This document shows, piece by piece, positions 1-8,351 of a DNA stretch of 64,000 bases. Each line of letters starts with the position of its first letter. Positions within the stretch are counted from its first letter, which is position 1. This DNA comes from Phoma sp. XZ068 (taxonomy: Eukaryota > Ascomycota > Dothideomycetes > Pleosporales > Didymellaceae), in assembly GCA_004835665.1 (NCBI GenBank), contig RBKR01000008.1, positions 930,001 to 994,000 on the forward strand, written 5' to 3'. The position numbers were made by a program, and so were the translations under genes. The notes below the pieces were generated by a model that saw nothing but the letters and a program-made list of their open reading frames with translations, searched no databases and was not told where the DNA came from.

Positions 1-424
1 CTCTGGCATGGTGAAGTACTTCCGCTTCTTGATCGCGTCGGCGAGAGAGCCATTTTCGCACAGCTCCAGGACGACGTAGGTACTTGAGTGGAAAGAAAAG
101 GCGCGGTAGAATTCGACGATGTTGGGGTGGGATAGTTTCGAGTGGATTTGTAGTTCAGTCACAAACTGCAGCGCGTTAGCAAGGATGAGGCGAATATCGA
201 CAAGGCCTGCGCACCTTTTGTGCCAGTTTGGGGGGCTCCATCTTGGATCTGACGATCTTCAAAGCGACTGTACTGCTGCCAAGGTGCTCATGGCCCAGCA
301 GCTTCGCACGGTGGCAGATGGCGAAGCCGCCCTTGCCCAGCTGTGGTCCAGTCTCATACTGCAGGCCTTCGGGGTCGCGCACCACCTCTGGCGGCGGCTC
401 AGCGTGGATAGATGGGGCTGACAT
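1..424 (-). CDS. cdc5: Polo-like serine/threonine kinase (Cdc5/PlkA type), N-terminal part, cut by window edge
   Basis: This is the 5' part of a mitotic polo-like kinase, whose family controls mitotic entry, spindle function and cytokinesis. The start at 424 gives a short leader, then the glycine-rich loop GKGGFA (residues 30-35) and the ATP-anchoring lysine in VALKIV (K56). Exon 1 is 424-215. A GT-AG intron follows (214-166), and exon 2 reads in phase from 165 to the edge as FVTELQIHSKLSHPNIVEFY, then YVVLELCENGSL. The stretch HPNIVEFYRAF and the ELC..GSL segment are characteristic of polo kinases. The HRD and DFG motifs and the polo boxes lie beyond the window, so the polo assignment rests on the N-lobe only. 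It diverges from the OPA3-like gene. Confidence 0.85.
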
Positions 425-949
425 TCCAAGGTCGGTGGTCGAATGTCGAATGCCGAAGAGGCGTGAGCGCTGGTGTTGAAGTTCGGGACCGGGCCAAACA
501 ACAAGCCCGGCCGCCGTCACCCAGGCAACCACGACGCTCCAGAGCTTACCATCCCTGCACCGCCAAGCCAGTACATCTGCGCGTGCTTCAGTCTCGCTCC
601 ATGACGCATTTTGGGTAGAGCAATATGATGTTATAAACGCCTGGTGGTGTGAATCTCAAATTTAGTCGCTGGGTTTGCTTAAATTCTTTGCCCGTGAATG
701 CATCTCTCGTACTATTGCCTCCAGTCTGACCAAAGTGACGTCGGCCTCGGGGAATTTCCGAGCTCTGGAACTTCAGGCAGCTTCAAAGCAGCCACCATCT
801 CTCCACAACGCTCACTTCTGATTGTCAACCACTCTGCAGCTGGCCCATTAGCATTGCAGAACCCCTGCTTGTGATGGAACTCTTATGATCACGATCTACC
901 TCGCCAATTGCCTTCACAACACCAGCGAAGCTTGTCTGCCTAGCCTAGC
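425..949. promoter_or_regulatory. Divergent intergenic region between polo kinase and OPA3-like gene
   Basis: These 525 bp separate two start codons pointing away from each other, so both promoters must lie here. No ORF with coding character and no clear TATA box stand out. Confidence 0.4.
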
Positions 950-1813
950 ATGTCTCTCACTCTGAAGATTACCTCGCTGTTCGTGAGGACGCTTGCGAAG
1001 CCGATGGCTGTAAGCTTAGAGCCTGCGAAAGCTTGTACAAACGCTTACATAGTTTAGAACGCCATTAAACGCAATGCCCACGAACACGAACGTTTCCGCA
1101 GACTGTGTGTCGGATTTGCACAACGGATACACCGGGTGGATATGCGCATGCGCCTCGGCCTCCTACAAGATCCCGCAGTGATCGATCGGCAAATCAAGAA
1201 GGAGGTGGCGGCAGCTAAGGCTGCTCGAGAGAAACACGCAATGCCTACAGTGAAGACAGAAGAGGAGATGAAAGCAGAGGAAGAAATGACCGAGAAGGAA
1301 AAGGAAGACATAAAGAAGAGAACAGAGGAGAAGTTTAAGCCACGGATTCGACCGCTCTCCGAACAAAAGGCCATTGAGACAGGTGCAAATTTCGTCTCCG
1401 AAACGTTCATCTTTGCTGTCGGTATAAGCGTGATTGTGTTTGAGCAATGGCGGCAGAGAAGGAAAGCGAAGAACGCTCGAGATGACATCCGGGAAGACCT
1501 CGAAGAATTGCAGATTGAGCTGAAGACTGTCAAGAGCGAGCTTGAGGAATTGAGAAAGAAGCAGCCCGACCCGGTTCAGCAAGGAAAGCTTCTCAGCTTC
1601 TGGAGAGGAAGCGGCGTTGCTGAGCATCAGAAAACTGAGGAGGAACATCGAGCAGAGGCCAAGACAGCTGTCGCAAAGGAGAAGGAAGCGAAAAGGCTCA
1701 GAGAACAAATGGAGGCAGAAAAGCCCTCGGCCGCAACCAACCTGACGGCTACGCAAGCATCAAACCTCTCCCAGGGGCAAGCAACATCGGAAAATAGCCA
1801 ACACCAACCGTGA
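950..1813 (+). CDS. OPA3: OPA3-like mitochondrial protein
   Basis: The product belongs to the OPA3 family, mitochondrial membrane proteins of poorly defined biochemical role (human OPA3 mutations cause optic atrophy). Exon 1 (950-1009) encodes a basic, hydrophobic leader, MSLTLKITSLFVRTLAKPMA. After a 48-nt GT-AG intron (1010-1057), exon 2 (1058-1813) opens with NAIKRNAHEHERFRR, typical of the family, and continues to RVDMRMRLGLL. A hydrophobic segment ETFIFAVGISVIVFEQW precedes a charged coiled-coil region (DDIREDLEELQIELKTVKSELEEL). The C-terminal third is Lys/Glu/Ala-rich and probably disordered. Total 271 aa. The first in-frame ATG after the intron (1136) would lose the conserved leader, so I prefer 950. 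Confidence 0.88.
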
Positions 1814-2403
1814 GCTCTGGCCATGTTCAAGCAACTGGAAACTGGATAGCCTCTGTTCACTCTGGCTTCCGTGATCCACCGCAGCTGCGACGACTGGTTG
1901 CGCTCGCTATCGTCGTATATCCCGCGTTGTACGCTGTCCATACTTTCTCCTCTCATGATACCCATACCGACTATAGAAAGATGATAGAATGGCGCTGCAT
2001 ATGTGTTGTTGCTCTAGATGTACGATATGTATACTATCTCAGATCAGCCACCTGATGCACGAGACTACAAGGCGACTTCAAATATAAGCACGCTGATGTT
2101 ACGTTCTGAACTTCGAGATTTTGTGTCTTGGGATTGGGTCTTCTTCAACGGTCAAGACTGGCATGTGTTGGTCGTACCTCCCTGCTGCGGTTGGCCAGGT
2201 GCTACGACTTCCCAATTTGACTATCGAATTCCCGCACATGCCCTGCTCTTTCCATGAAGTTCCCCGTCTATCATGTTCCTCATCCAATGCTATTACAGGC
2301 CAGTGGTTCGCACGACGAATACAGAGCCTCACTCCAAGCTCATCAATACGGCACTGATCGGATACATCAAACATCGACGTGTTTCGGTCTACTCAACATC
2401 ACG
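1814..2403. other. Intergenic region, nothing recognised
   Basis: This is 3' flank of the OPA3-like gene plus the presumed promoter of the small orphan gene. Short ORFs here overlap each other in several frames and show no family motif. An in-frame ATG at 2254 could extend the orphan upstream. Confidence 0.4.
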
Positions 2404-2958
2404 ATGCCTTACTATCACCACTCGGTTCCTGTACCAAAAGGCCCAGCTGCACATTCTCACACAACGCCAGCCACAGGGCCCGGTACGACGACATTGCAGT
2501 ATGCTGTATCCAATGCAGCATCCACAGCCGATGAATTTGTCGACGTTCACCCTCACCTGGCTCCCTTTTCGACTAGGACCACTCACAGGCAGCCAGTCAG
2601 CGAATTTTATCAGCAACAACAGCATCGACGCCAAAGTCACTATCAGCACTCGCAGATACAACCCGTACATCAAATTCGTAGTACCGAAGCACTCCACATA
2701 CCCTCAAAGCAGCAACGAGCAGCGAGAAACGCAATCAATACACTGCTTCCTTACTGCACCGCCGGCGTGCCACTGAACGAAGGCCAAGTCATTGCCGTCA
2801 CCGACTTAGCAGGCAGTCTGAGAGAGCTGGTATTAGTCGCCCTGGGCGCCAAAGACGGTGACTCAGCATGTATGAGCCAATTTGAAAGCGCATTGGGGAA
2901 CGAACAGGCAGTGTCTAACATTATTGACTTCTTCTCCGAGAACTTCGAGATCGAGTAG
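2404..2958 (+). CDS. Small orphan protein, function unknown
   Basis: I do not recognise this protein. The ORF is open from an ATG at 2254, but I prefer the ATG at 2404 (MPYYHHSVPVPKG), where the composition becomes consistent; that gives 184 aa. The first two thirds are rich in His, Gln, Ser and Pro (for example EFYQQQQHRRQ) and look disordered. The last 70 residues differ: they are helical and acidic (QRAARNAINTLLPYC, then AVTDLAGSLRELVLVALGAK) and end FFSENFEIE. That shift suggests a real conserved C-terminal helix bundle. There is no signal peptide or membrane segment. It lies between the OPA3-like gene and the tRNA-Cys. A spliced model with another N-terminus is possible. Confidence 0.5.
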   Translation: MPYYHHSVPVPKGPAAHSHTTPATGPGTTTLQYAVSNAASTADEFVDVHPHLAPFSTRTTHRQPVSEFYQQQQHRRQSHYQHSQIQPVHQIRSTEALHIPSKQQRAARNAINTLLPYCTAGVPLNEGQVIAVTDLAGSLRELVLVALGAKDGDSACMSQFESALGNEQAVSNIIDFFSENFEIE

Positions 2959-3106
2959 CAAATACACTCGTACAGTCAAGACCAAATGTACATGTAAGAG
3001 AGTGGAGCCCATTCTCGACCCACTTCGCAAGCGAAGCAAGGGCGCATCACAACGAACAACCAGCAAAAGAATTAGCCGTACATTACTCCAGACAAAAGCA
3101 AATGCC

Positions 3107-3112
3107 AAAAAA
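3107..3112 (-). terminator. Pol III terminator of the tRNA-Cys
   Basis: Six A residues on the plus strand form a T6 run on the coding strand, four bases past the discriminator base of the tRNA. This is a standard RNA polymerase III stop and supports Pol III transcription of the interrupted tRNA gene. Confidence 0.7.
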
Positions 3113-3116
3113 TACA

Positions 3117-3266
3117 AGGGCCGAACCGGGATCGAACCGGTGACTTCAGGATCTGCAATCCCACACTGTAAGGTTGTTAGATGGTTGTCAATTTGAGGGT
3201 CCCTTGATGCTGTGTCCAGCCAAGGGGGGGAGAATAAACTTACCTCTACCGCTGAGTTACCGACCC
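3117..3266 (-). tRNA. tRNA-Cys(GCA) interrupted in the D arm
   Basis: Exon 1 is 3266-3244 and exon 2 is 3165-3117. Joined, they make a full cloverleaf. The acceptor stem is GGGTCGG/TCGGCCC. U8 and A14 are present. The D stem ACTC pairs with GAGT. The anticodon stem TGGGA/TCCTG carries loop TTGCAGA (anticodon GCA). The T arm is ACCGG-TTCGATC-CCGGT, with G15-C48, G18G19 and discriminator U73, the base expected for Cys. The A box (3259-3249) and B box (3138-3128) are intact, and a T6 terminator follows. The gene is split by 78 nt between positions 24 and 25, not at the canonical 37/38. Without removal, the D stem lacks its last base and no anticodon arm follows. Every conserved tertiary pair is present, so a decayed pseudogene is unlikely. 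Confidence 0.85.
3166..3243 (-). other. 78-nt insert with mRNA-type intron signals inside the tRNA-Cys
   Basis: On the tRNA strand the insert begins GTAAGTTTATTC and ends CATCTAACAACCTTACAG. That supplies a perfect GTAAGT donor, a CTAAC branch site close to the 3' end, and a TACAG acceptor. Length and signals match the spliceosomal introns of the protein genes in this window. The first five bases (GTAAG) are also complementary to CTTAC near the end, so the ends could pair. Only the GT-AG boundary restores the D-stem pair 10-25. Confidence 0.75.
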
Positions 3267-3528
3267 ACTTTTATTATTGATAATGGAGCAGGAAATTGTA
3301 GGATTCATAACTGTGGTTGGGAAATTCATTTGGGGTGTGAATGGTTGTTGAAGGTATCCACATATGCAGGTGCAGTCGTGGTGGTACCATATTCCAGACC
3401 GCTCGCCCCGCCTGCAGACGGGTAATATTGTGTATGGGCAACATCAAATACACTTCAAATCCAATAGTACTGATCGTTGTGGATAAAGATGGTATATACT
3501 AACAACACAGCACCGTACTATAACACTA

Positions 3529-5664
3529 CTACACAGCCAACTCATCCTCACTATCCCCCACCCCATCCACCTTCCACATCTCCCTCCGCTTCGCCACAAC
3601 CTCCACACCATCGCTTCTCCTCCTCCTCTTCAACGACCCAGGCGTCTTCCCCTTGCCCTTAGCCCACGATTGCTTCACCTCCTTCAGATACGCCCGTCTA
3701 TCCAACTTCCCCGTCGACAGCGCCGTCGCACCAGACGACTGCAGTGCTAGCCGCGGCGTCTTGGGCGCAGGCGAACTACATAGGATACGGGTTGCTTGGG
3801 GTGTCATTGATTCGCGCTTGATGTGCACGCGTGGTGTTGCGGGGTCGTCGTGTGTGCCGATGAGATCGAGGTCTGAAGACGAGTCGGACGCCGCGCGGTA
3901 AGTGAGGGGCTTCGGTTTCTGGATTGTCCTGCGTTTCTGGCTGGGTGGGGAGACGACGACAACCGAGTCCTGTGTCTCGGGGATGGTGCTGGGGAGGGTC
4001 TTGGGTTGGGGCGGTGCTGGGGGTGGAGTGGGAGATTCTTCCGTTTTGAGCATTTCGAGTTGTAGCTCGTCTTCGTTGCGGAACTCGGCGCCTTCGATTG
4101 AGGGGAGCGGTTCATCGGGCGTGGGGTAATCGTCGTCGTCGTAGGCGGAGGAATGTGAGGGGAGTACGTCGCTGATGTCGGCCCCGGCTAGGGAGAGGAG
4201 CTCAAGTTCGTCGTCGTCGAAATGCGAAGATGACGGTATGGCCGGCCGCTCAATGAGGTTATATTCTTGTTCGAGAGAGCTGGGTGTGGGTAGGTGGTGT
4301 GACGCAGATGATGTTTCTGGAATCTCTTTACTGGAGAAGAAGTGCTCTTCCTGCTCAGGAGGCGTGGATGAGTCGTGTTGTGCAACCGATTCTATCTTTC
4401 GTGTGTCCCGTAAATGAAGTTTCTTGTCCTTCAAATGGTTGTTCCAACGGTTGTTGAATGCATTGACAGGCCAATCCGACCACTTTGCTTTGCTGGCTTT
4501 GATTTCCCTAAAGGTCATGTTGTAGAGTTCCCTTCTTTCACTGATGTATATATCGTCCTCTTCGCTGAAGTGGTATTTCTGGCGAACTGACTTGGCTCCT
4601 TTGTTTTTGCGATCGGACTTTTCAATCCGAGCAACTACGTCCATGTGAGATTCATCATTCCGGCACAGTGTGGGCAGCGAGTGCGAGCTCTCTGGTCTTT
4701 CAACGCTTGGCTCCAGTACTTGCGGGCTCTGATCTACCATGACATTATTACGGGGCCTCTGGATACGGACTGTTGGGCTTCTCCGGCGAGGGACTAGAGG
4801 CGAGGTGGCCTTTCTGGGGTTTCTAGGTTGTGACAGCGCCTGCTTCAAAACGGGTGGCGAGGATCGTTGCTCCTTGTCATCCTCCACAGAGTGCATAGGA
4901 GGAAAGTACCATTTCGGGTCCGTCGCGGGTTTTACTTTATCAGTTGCTGGCTGATGAGGAGATGGTACAGGAAAGGGAGCCTGTGCAGGCTGTGCGCTTG
5001 GTGTGGTTTGAAACATGCTGAGTAACGGGGCAACCGCTTGTTGCACGGCTTGCGCAATTGTCTGATTCAAGTTGGCCATCAATGCTGCTTGCGCCTGCTG
5101 ACCAAGTGGTGTCTGCGGAAAGTGAATCTGTTGCAGGAGCTTCGCTGCTGGATTCGGTGTGTTCGGTATGCTAAGCGCATTCTCTTGCGTCCATGTTGTT
5201 GGCACAGATTTTGGCGGTAATGTAGCCGTGGTCGTTTTATTCTGCTCTGGGCTTTGCGCCGTCCTCTGTCCGTCCTCTCCACTGTCACTCTTCCTCTTTC
5301 GTGTTTGTGTCTGTGTCTGGGTAGGCGCCAATTCATCCTCGGATTCTGCCCGCTCCTCCTCTTCCTCTGACACATCGTCCCGTGCCAGTCCAGGCTCCAG
5401 AAGACTGTCGACCAAGGTCGGCTCCATGCGCTGCATCTGTCGCTGTACCCTCCGAAGATGTCCCCTGTCCACAACGATCTCGCCCGTGTTGAAGTCGATC
5501 TCGTCGCTCATGGACTCGTGCATGCCTGCGTATTTGTCGAACAAAGACTCGAGTCTTCCCTTGAACTTGCGCTGTTGTTTCTGCTTGGCTGCGATGTAAT
5601 CGGGGTTCGTCTCGTCCACTTCGACGGACTGGAGAATGCGCAATCGCTTTGCCGGGGGCTCCAT
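3529..5664 (-). CDS. SCM3: Scm3-like centromere protein with SANT/Myb-like segment
   Basis: Residues about 30-75 (KFKGRLESLFDKYAGMHE, then SDEIDFNTGEIVVDRGHLRR) resemble the Scm3/HJURP-type domain of fungal CENP-A chaperones, which deposit the centromeric histone H3 variant. A second folded segment near 362-418 (YHFSEEDDIYISERRELY, then FREIKASKAKWSDWP, then AFNNRWNNHLK) looks like a SANT/Myb domain. The rest is low in complexity: acidic near 95-115, TQ repeats near 115, Pro/Ser-rich after 430. The C-terminus is basic (KRRRRS) then acidic (GDSEDELAV). The ORF opens upstream at 5790; I start at the ATG at 5664 because conserved-looking sequence begins there (711 aa). It is a single exon and diverges from ATG6. 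Confidence 0.68.
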   Translation of the reverse strand: MEPPAKRLRILQSVEVDETNPDYIAAKQKQQRKFKGRLESLFDKYAGMHESMSDEIDFNTGEIVVDRGHLRRVQRQMQRMEPTLVDSLLEPGLARDDVSEEEEERAESEDELAPTQTQTQTRKRKSDSGEDGQRTAQSPEQNKTTTATLPPKSVPTTWTQENALSIPNTPNPAAKLLQQIHFPQTPLGQQAQAALMANLNQTIAQAVQQAVAPLLSMFQTTPSAQPAQAPFPVPSPHQPATDKVKPATDPKWYFPPMHSVEDDKEQRSSPPVLKQALSQPRNPRKATSPLVPRRRSPTVRIQRPRNNVMVDQSPQVLEPSVERPESSHSLPTLCRNDESHMDVVARIEKSDRKNKGAKSVRQKYHFSEEDDIYISERRELYNMTFREIKASKAKWSDWPVNAFNNRWNNHLKDKKLHLRDTRKIESVAQHDSSTPPEQEEHFFSSKEIPETSSASHHLPTPSSLEQEYNLIERPAIPSSSHFDDDELELLSLAGADISDVLPSHSSAYDDDDYPTPDEPLPSIEGAEFRNEDELQLEMLKTEESPTPPPAPPQPKTLPSTIPETQDSVVVVSPPSQKRRTIQKPKPLTYRAASDSSSDLDLIGTHDDPATPRVHIKRESMTPQATRILCSSPAPKTPRLALQSSGATALSTGKLDRRAYLKEVKQSWAKGKGKTPGSLKRRRRSDGVEVVAKRREMWKVDGVGDSEDELAV

Positions 5665-5980
5665 GATGATGAACGCTGTACTCGAGCGAGCGGATGCCCG
5701 TTGGGCCTCGTGATGCGACGAATTAGGCGTGTTGTCTCGGAAAGCGTTTGTCGCTGGTACTCGGCGGGGACTGTTTGCGCAAGTAAGCACGAGCCAAAAC
5801 GCGAAACGCGTCTTCCCCTCGTGTTGCGGTGGGGCGGTTGCGGGAGCTAGTGACCGCCGGCGTGGAGCAGATGATGTGCATCGAACGGCTGACTACTCCA
5901 AGCTCAAGCTTCAACTACACACCAAACCACATACTAGCTGTTCCGCAGACTTGACATGCAAGTAGGCCGGCAATAACACC
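5665..5980. promoter_or_regulatory. Divergent promoter region, SCM3-like / ATG6
   Basis: Only 316 bp separate the two divergent start codons, so both core promoters and 5' UTRs share this stretch. No specific binding site can be named with confidence. Confidence 0.45.
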
Positions 5981-7612
5981 ATGGCGCCCGAGAAGAAGAG
6001 CCATGGCCTGTACTGCCAGAAGTGCCGTACTCCTATCGATATCGATGCCTCCATCGACCAGCTCAACCCTGCAGCTTTCAAGCTCTTGACTGGTATGCTC
6101 GCCGGACTCTATGTTCTACCTCCTGCTGACATGTTACTAGACTCAACCGTCACAGCTCAGCAGCAAACCCAGAAGAACAACCCAATCCGCCAGTCCCGCC
6201 CCACATACCCGTCCGCCAGACACCAAACCTACGAAACAGCGATACAGTCTGCAAGAAACCCCACATTCAAACGTAATGTGCCCTCTTCAAGATTCCAACA
6301 TGGTGGACAGAATCCTGCCATGTCCTTCGTCAACGTGCACATGTCCGAGTCGATGATGGACCCCCCAGACCATCCCGCACCAGTCCGCAGCCCAGACCAA
6401 CAGCCACCAGAAGCGACGCAGACACAGCCCAGCGCATCCGAGACGTCGAGAAAAGCGAACACCACTGCTGGGTCAGGCACAGTGGGAGGAGTGAGCCTGG
6501 CAGATGGGTTGGAGACTACACAACGCATGTTCGAGATATTGTCTGCGCGCTCGGACATCGACCACCCAATATGTGTTGAGTGTACAGAGCTCCTCGTGGA
6601 TGGCTTGCAAAAGCGACTCGCAGTAGCCACACGAGAACGCGACGCCTACGTCGACTACCTCCGCCGCGCCAACACAGACGTACCCAGCGCCGATGAGGTC
6701 AAGGCCGCTGACGCAGCTCTCAAGGCAGCAAAGAAGGCAGAAGCTGCTGCCATTACCAATCTTGAAAAGCTAGAATCAGAGAAGGTAGACCTGGATGCAC
6801 AGCTGGCCGCTCTTGAAGCCGAGGCGCGCCAGCTCGACCAGGAAGAGGAGGAGTTTTGGAAAGAGAGAAACTCGTTCAACTCCACCTTGACGGGATTCCA
6901 AAACGAACGTGATGCGCTCACAGCACGACACGCCCACGATACCCAGATCCTCAACCAGCTCCAGCGAAGAAGCGTCTACAACGACACATTCAACATAACG
7001 CACGACAACCACTTCGCCACCATCAACGGCCTACGACTAGGACGCCTCCCGTCTCCCTACGTCGACTGGCCAGAGATCAACGCCGCCTGGGGCCAGACCT
7101 GCCTCCTCCTTGCCACACTCGCCGAACGCCTAGGCTACAAGTTCCAAAACTACGAGCTCTCCCCTATGGGCTCCACCTCAACAATCCTCAAACACGAAGT
7201 CAAAAACGGCGCCTCCATCGCCGACACCCGCGCCTCCACAGCCAGCACCCCCGCCATCCAAAAGCAGCGCCTCGAACTCTACTCCTCGGGCGACTTCCCC
7301 ATAAACTTCGGCTTCCTGCACCGCAAATTCGACACCGCCATGGTCGCATTCCTCGAATGCCTACGGCAGCTCGGCGAGTTCGTCGAGAACCAGGGCGTCG
7401 ACGCGGGGAGTAGCTTGCGCGTTGGCATGGGCGGGCCAGGCGTCAAGATGCCGTATGAGATTCGCAAAGACCGTATTCACGACCAGAGTATCAAGTTGGC
7501 GCTGAATAAGGAAGAGAGCTGGACCAAGGCGTGTAAGTATACGCTGACGTGTTGTAAGTATTTGCTTGCGCATGCGAATAATGTGGAGAGTATGGCGGCG
7601 AGGAGGCGGTAG
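5981..7612 (+). CDS. ATG6: Beclin-1 / Atg6 / Vps30, PI3-kinase complex subunit
   Basis: Atg6/Beclin is a core subunit of the Vps34 phosphatidylinositol 3-kinase complexes that act in autophagy and vacuolar sorting. The N-terminus has a CxxC pair (YCQKCRTPIDIDASIDQLNP). A disordered Ser/Pro/Gln region follows, then the partner CxxC (HPICVECTELLVDGL), then a long Ala/Glu/Lys coiled coil. The C-terminal BARA domain includes FNITHDNHFATINGLRLG and VDWPEINAAWGQTCLLLAT. A 48-nt intron at 6093-6140 (GTATGC donor, TACTAG acceptor) is a multiple of three and stop-free; removing it joins KLLT to DSTV and gives 527 aa instead of 543. The start at 5981 follows CACC. Autophagy and sorting complexes cannot be told apart from sequence. 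Confidence 0.93.
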   Translation: MAPEKKSHGLYCQKCRTPIDIDASIDQLNPAAFKLLTGMLAGLYVLPPADMLLDSTVTAQQQTQKNNPIRQSRPTYPSARHQTYETAIQSARNPTFKRNVPSSRFQHGGQNPAMSFVNVHMSESMMDPPDHPAPVRSPDQQPPEATQTQPSASETSRKANTTAGSGTVGGVSLADGLETTQRMFEILSARSDIDHPICVECTELLVDGLQKRLAVATRERDAYVDYLRRANTDVPSADEVKAADAALKAAKKAEAAAITNLEKLESEKVDLDAQLAALEAEARQLDQEEEEFWKERNSFNSTLTGFQNERDALTARHAHDTQILNQLQRRSVYNDTFNITHDNHFATINGLRLGRLPSPYVDWPEINAAWGQTCLLLATLAERLGYKFQNYELSPMGSTSTILKHEVKNGASIADTRASTASTPAIQKQRLELYSSGDFPINFGFLHRKFDTAMVAFLECLRQLGEFVENQGVDAGSSLRVGMGGPGVKMPYEIRKDRIHDQSIKLALNKEESWTKACKYTLTCCKYLLAHANNVESMAARRR

Positions 7613-8351
7613 TTAGTTGTGTTGAGATAAGTGAGATGAGATGAGTGATTGATAATGATACCCACTTTATACTACTCGATGATGTTTTACTTCTGAGGCA
7701 TTGTAGATGGTGGGCCTCCAAGATGGTTTTAGTTGTGCATTTGTTCTAGTGAAGAAGACGTTCGTCACGATCGATATATATCCACCCATCAATCAACCCG
7801 CCAACAGTGCCGGACTACCTATGGCGTCGCCTATACATTCCCCCTCCGTACAGTCTGCAGTCTTGCGGTTTTCCTGGATGATCGTCAACACCCACCAACC
7901 CCGTTTCGCCTGTCTCGGTCGCTCTTCGCCTGAGATGTATCAATGCCGTCTTCTGAAAATAGTTTGCGTCTAGTTCAACGCTTGGTCTTGCTCTTCACTG
8001 TTTGTTCTATTCGACAGTGCTGATTACTTTCTCCATCCACGATACTGATGGTCTCACGTTGAGCTGATTTGCACTGGCGTAGTGATTATCTAAGGAGAGG
8101 ACCCTTCGTGTTAAGCACTTTCTTCCTAGGTTAATAGCAGAGTTAGGATGGTCGAACTGGCGGGATAGAAAGCTTGGAGTGATTTTCGGAGTGTTCACGG
8201 TCCGTGGGTATCGATATTTCCTTTAGTGTTGGATTCTATCAGAGTGAGGGGTGTGTTTCATCTTCACCATTACAAGATCTCGAGTTGTTCAAAGGATGAG
8301 GTAGCCATACATGCACCTCAATCCACCACACTTCCCATCATCCTAACCCCC
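7613..8351. other. Convergent 3' intergenic region
   Basis: Two genes end towards each other here. The longest ORFs are under 90 codons without recognisable motifs. I see no RNA gene or repeat. Confidence 0.4.

Noticed and set aside
5779..5790. Upstream ATG at 5790 as the start of the Scm3-like protein
   Set aside because: It would add 42 residues of promoter-like composition; conserved-looking sequence starts right after the ATG at 5664.
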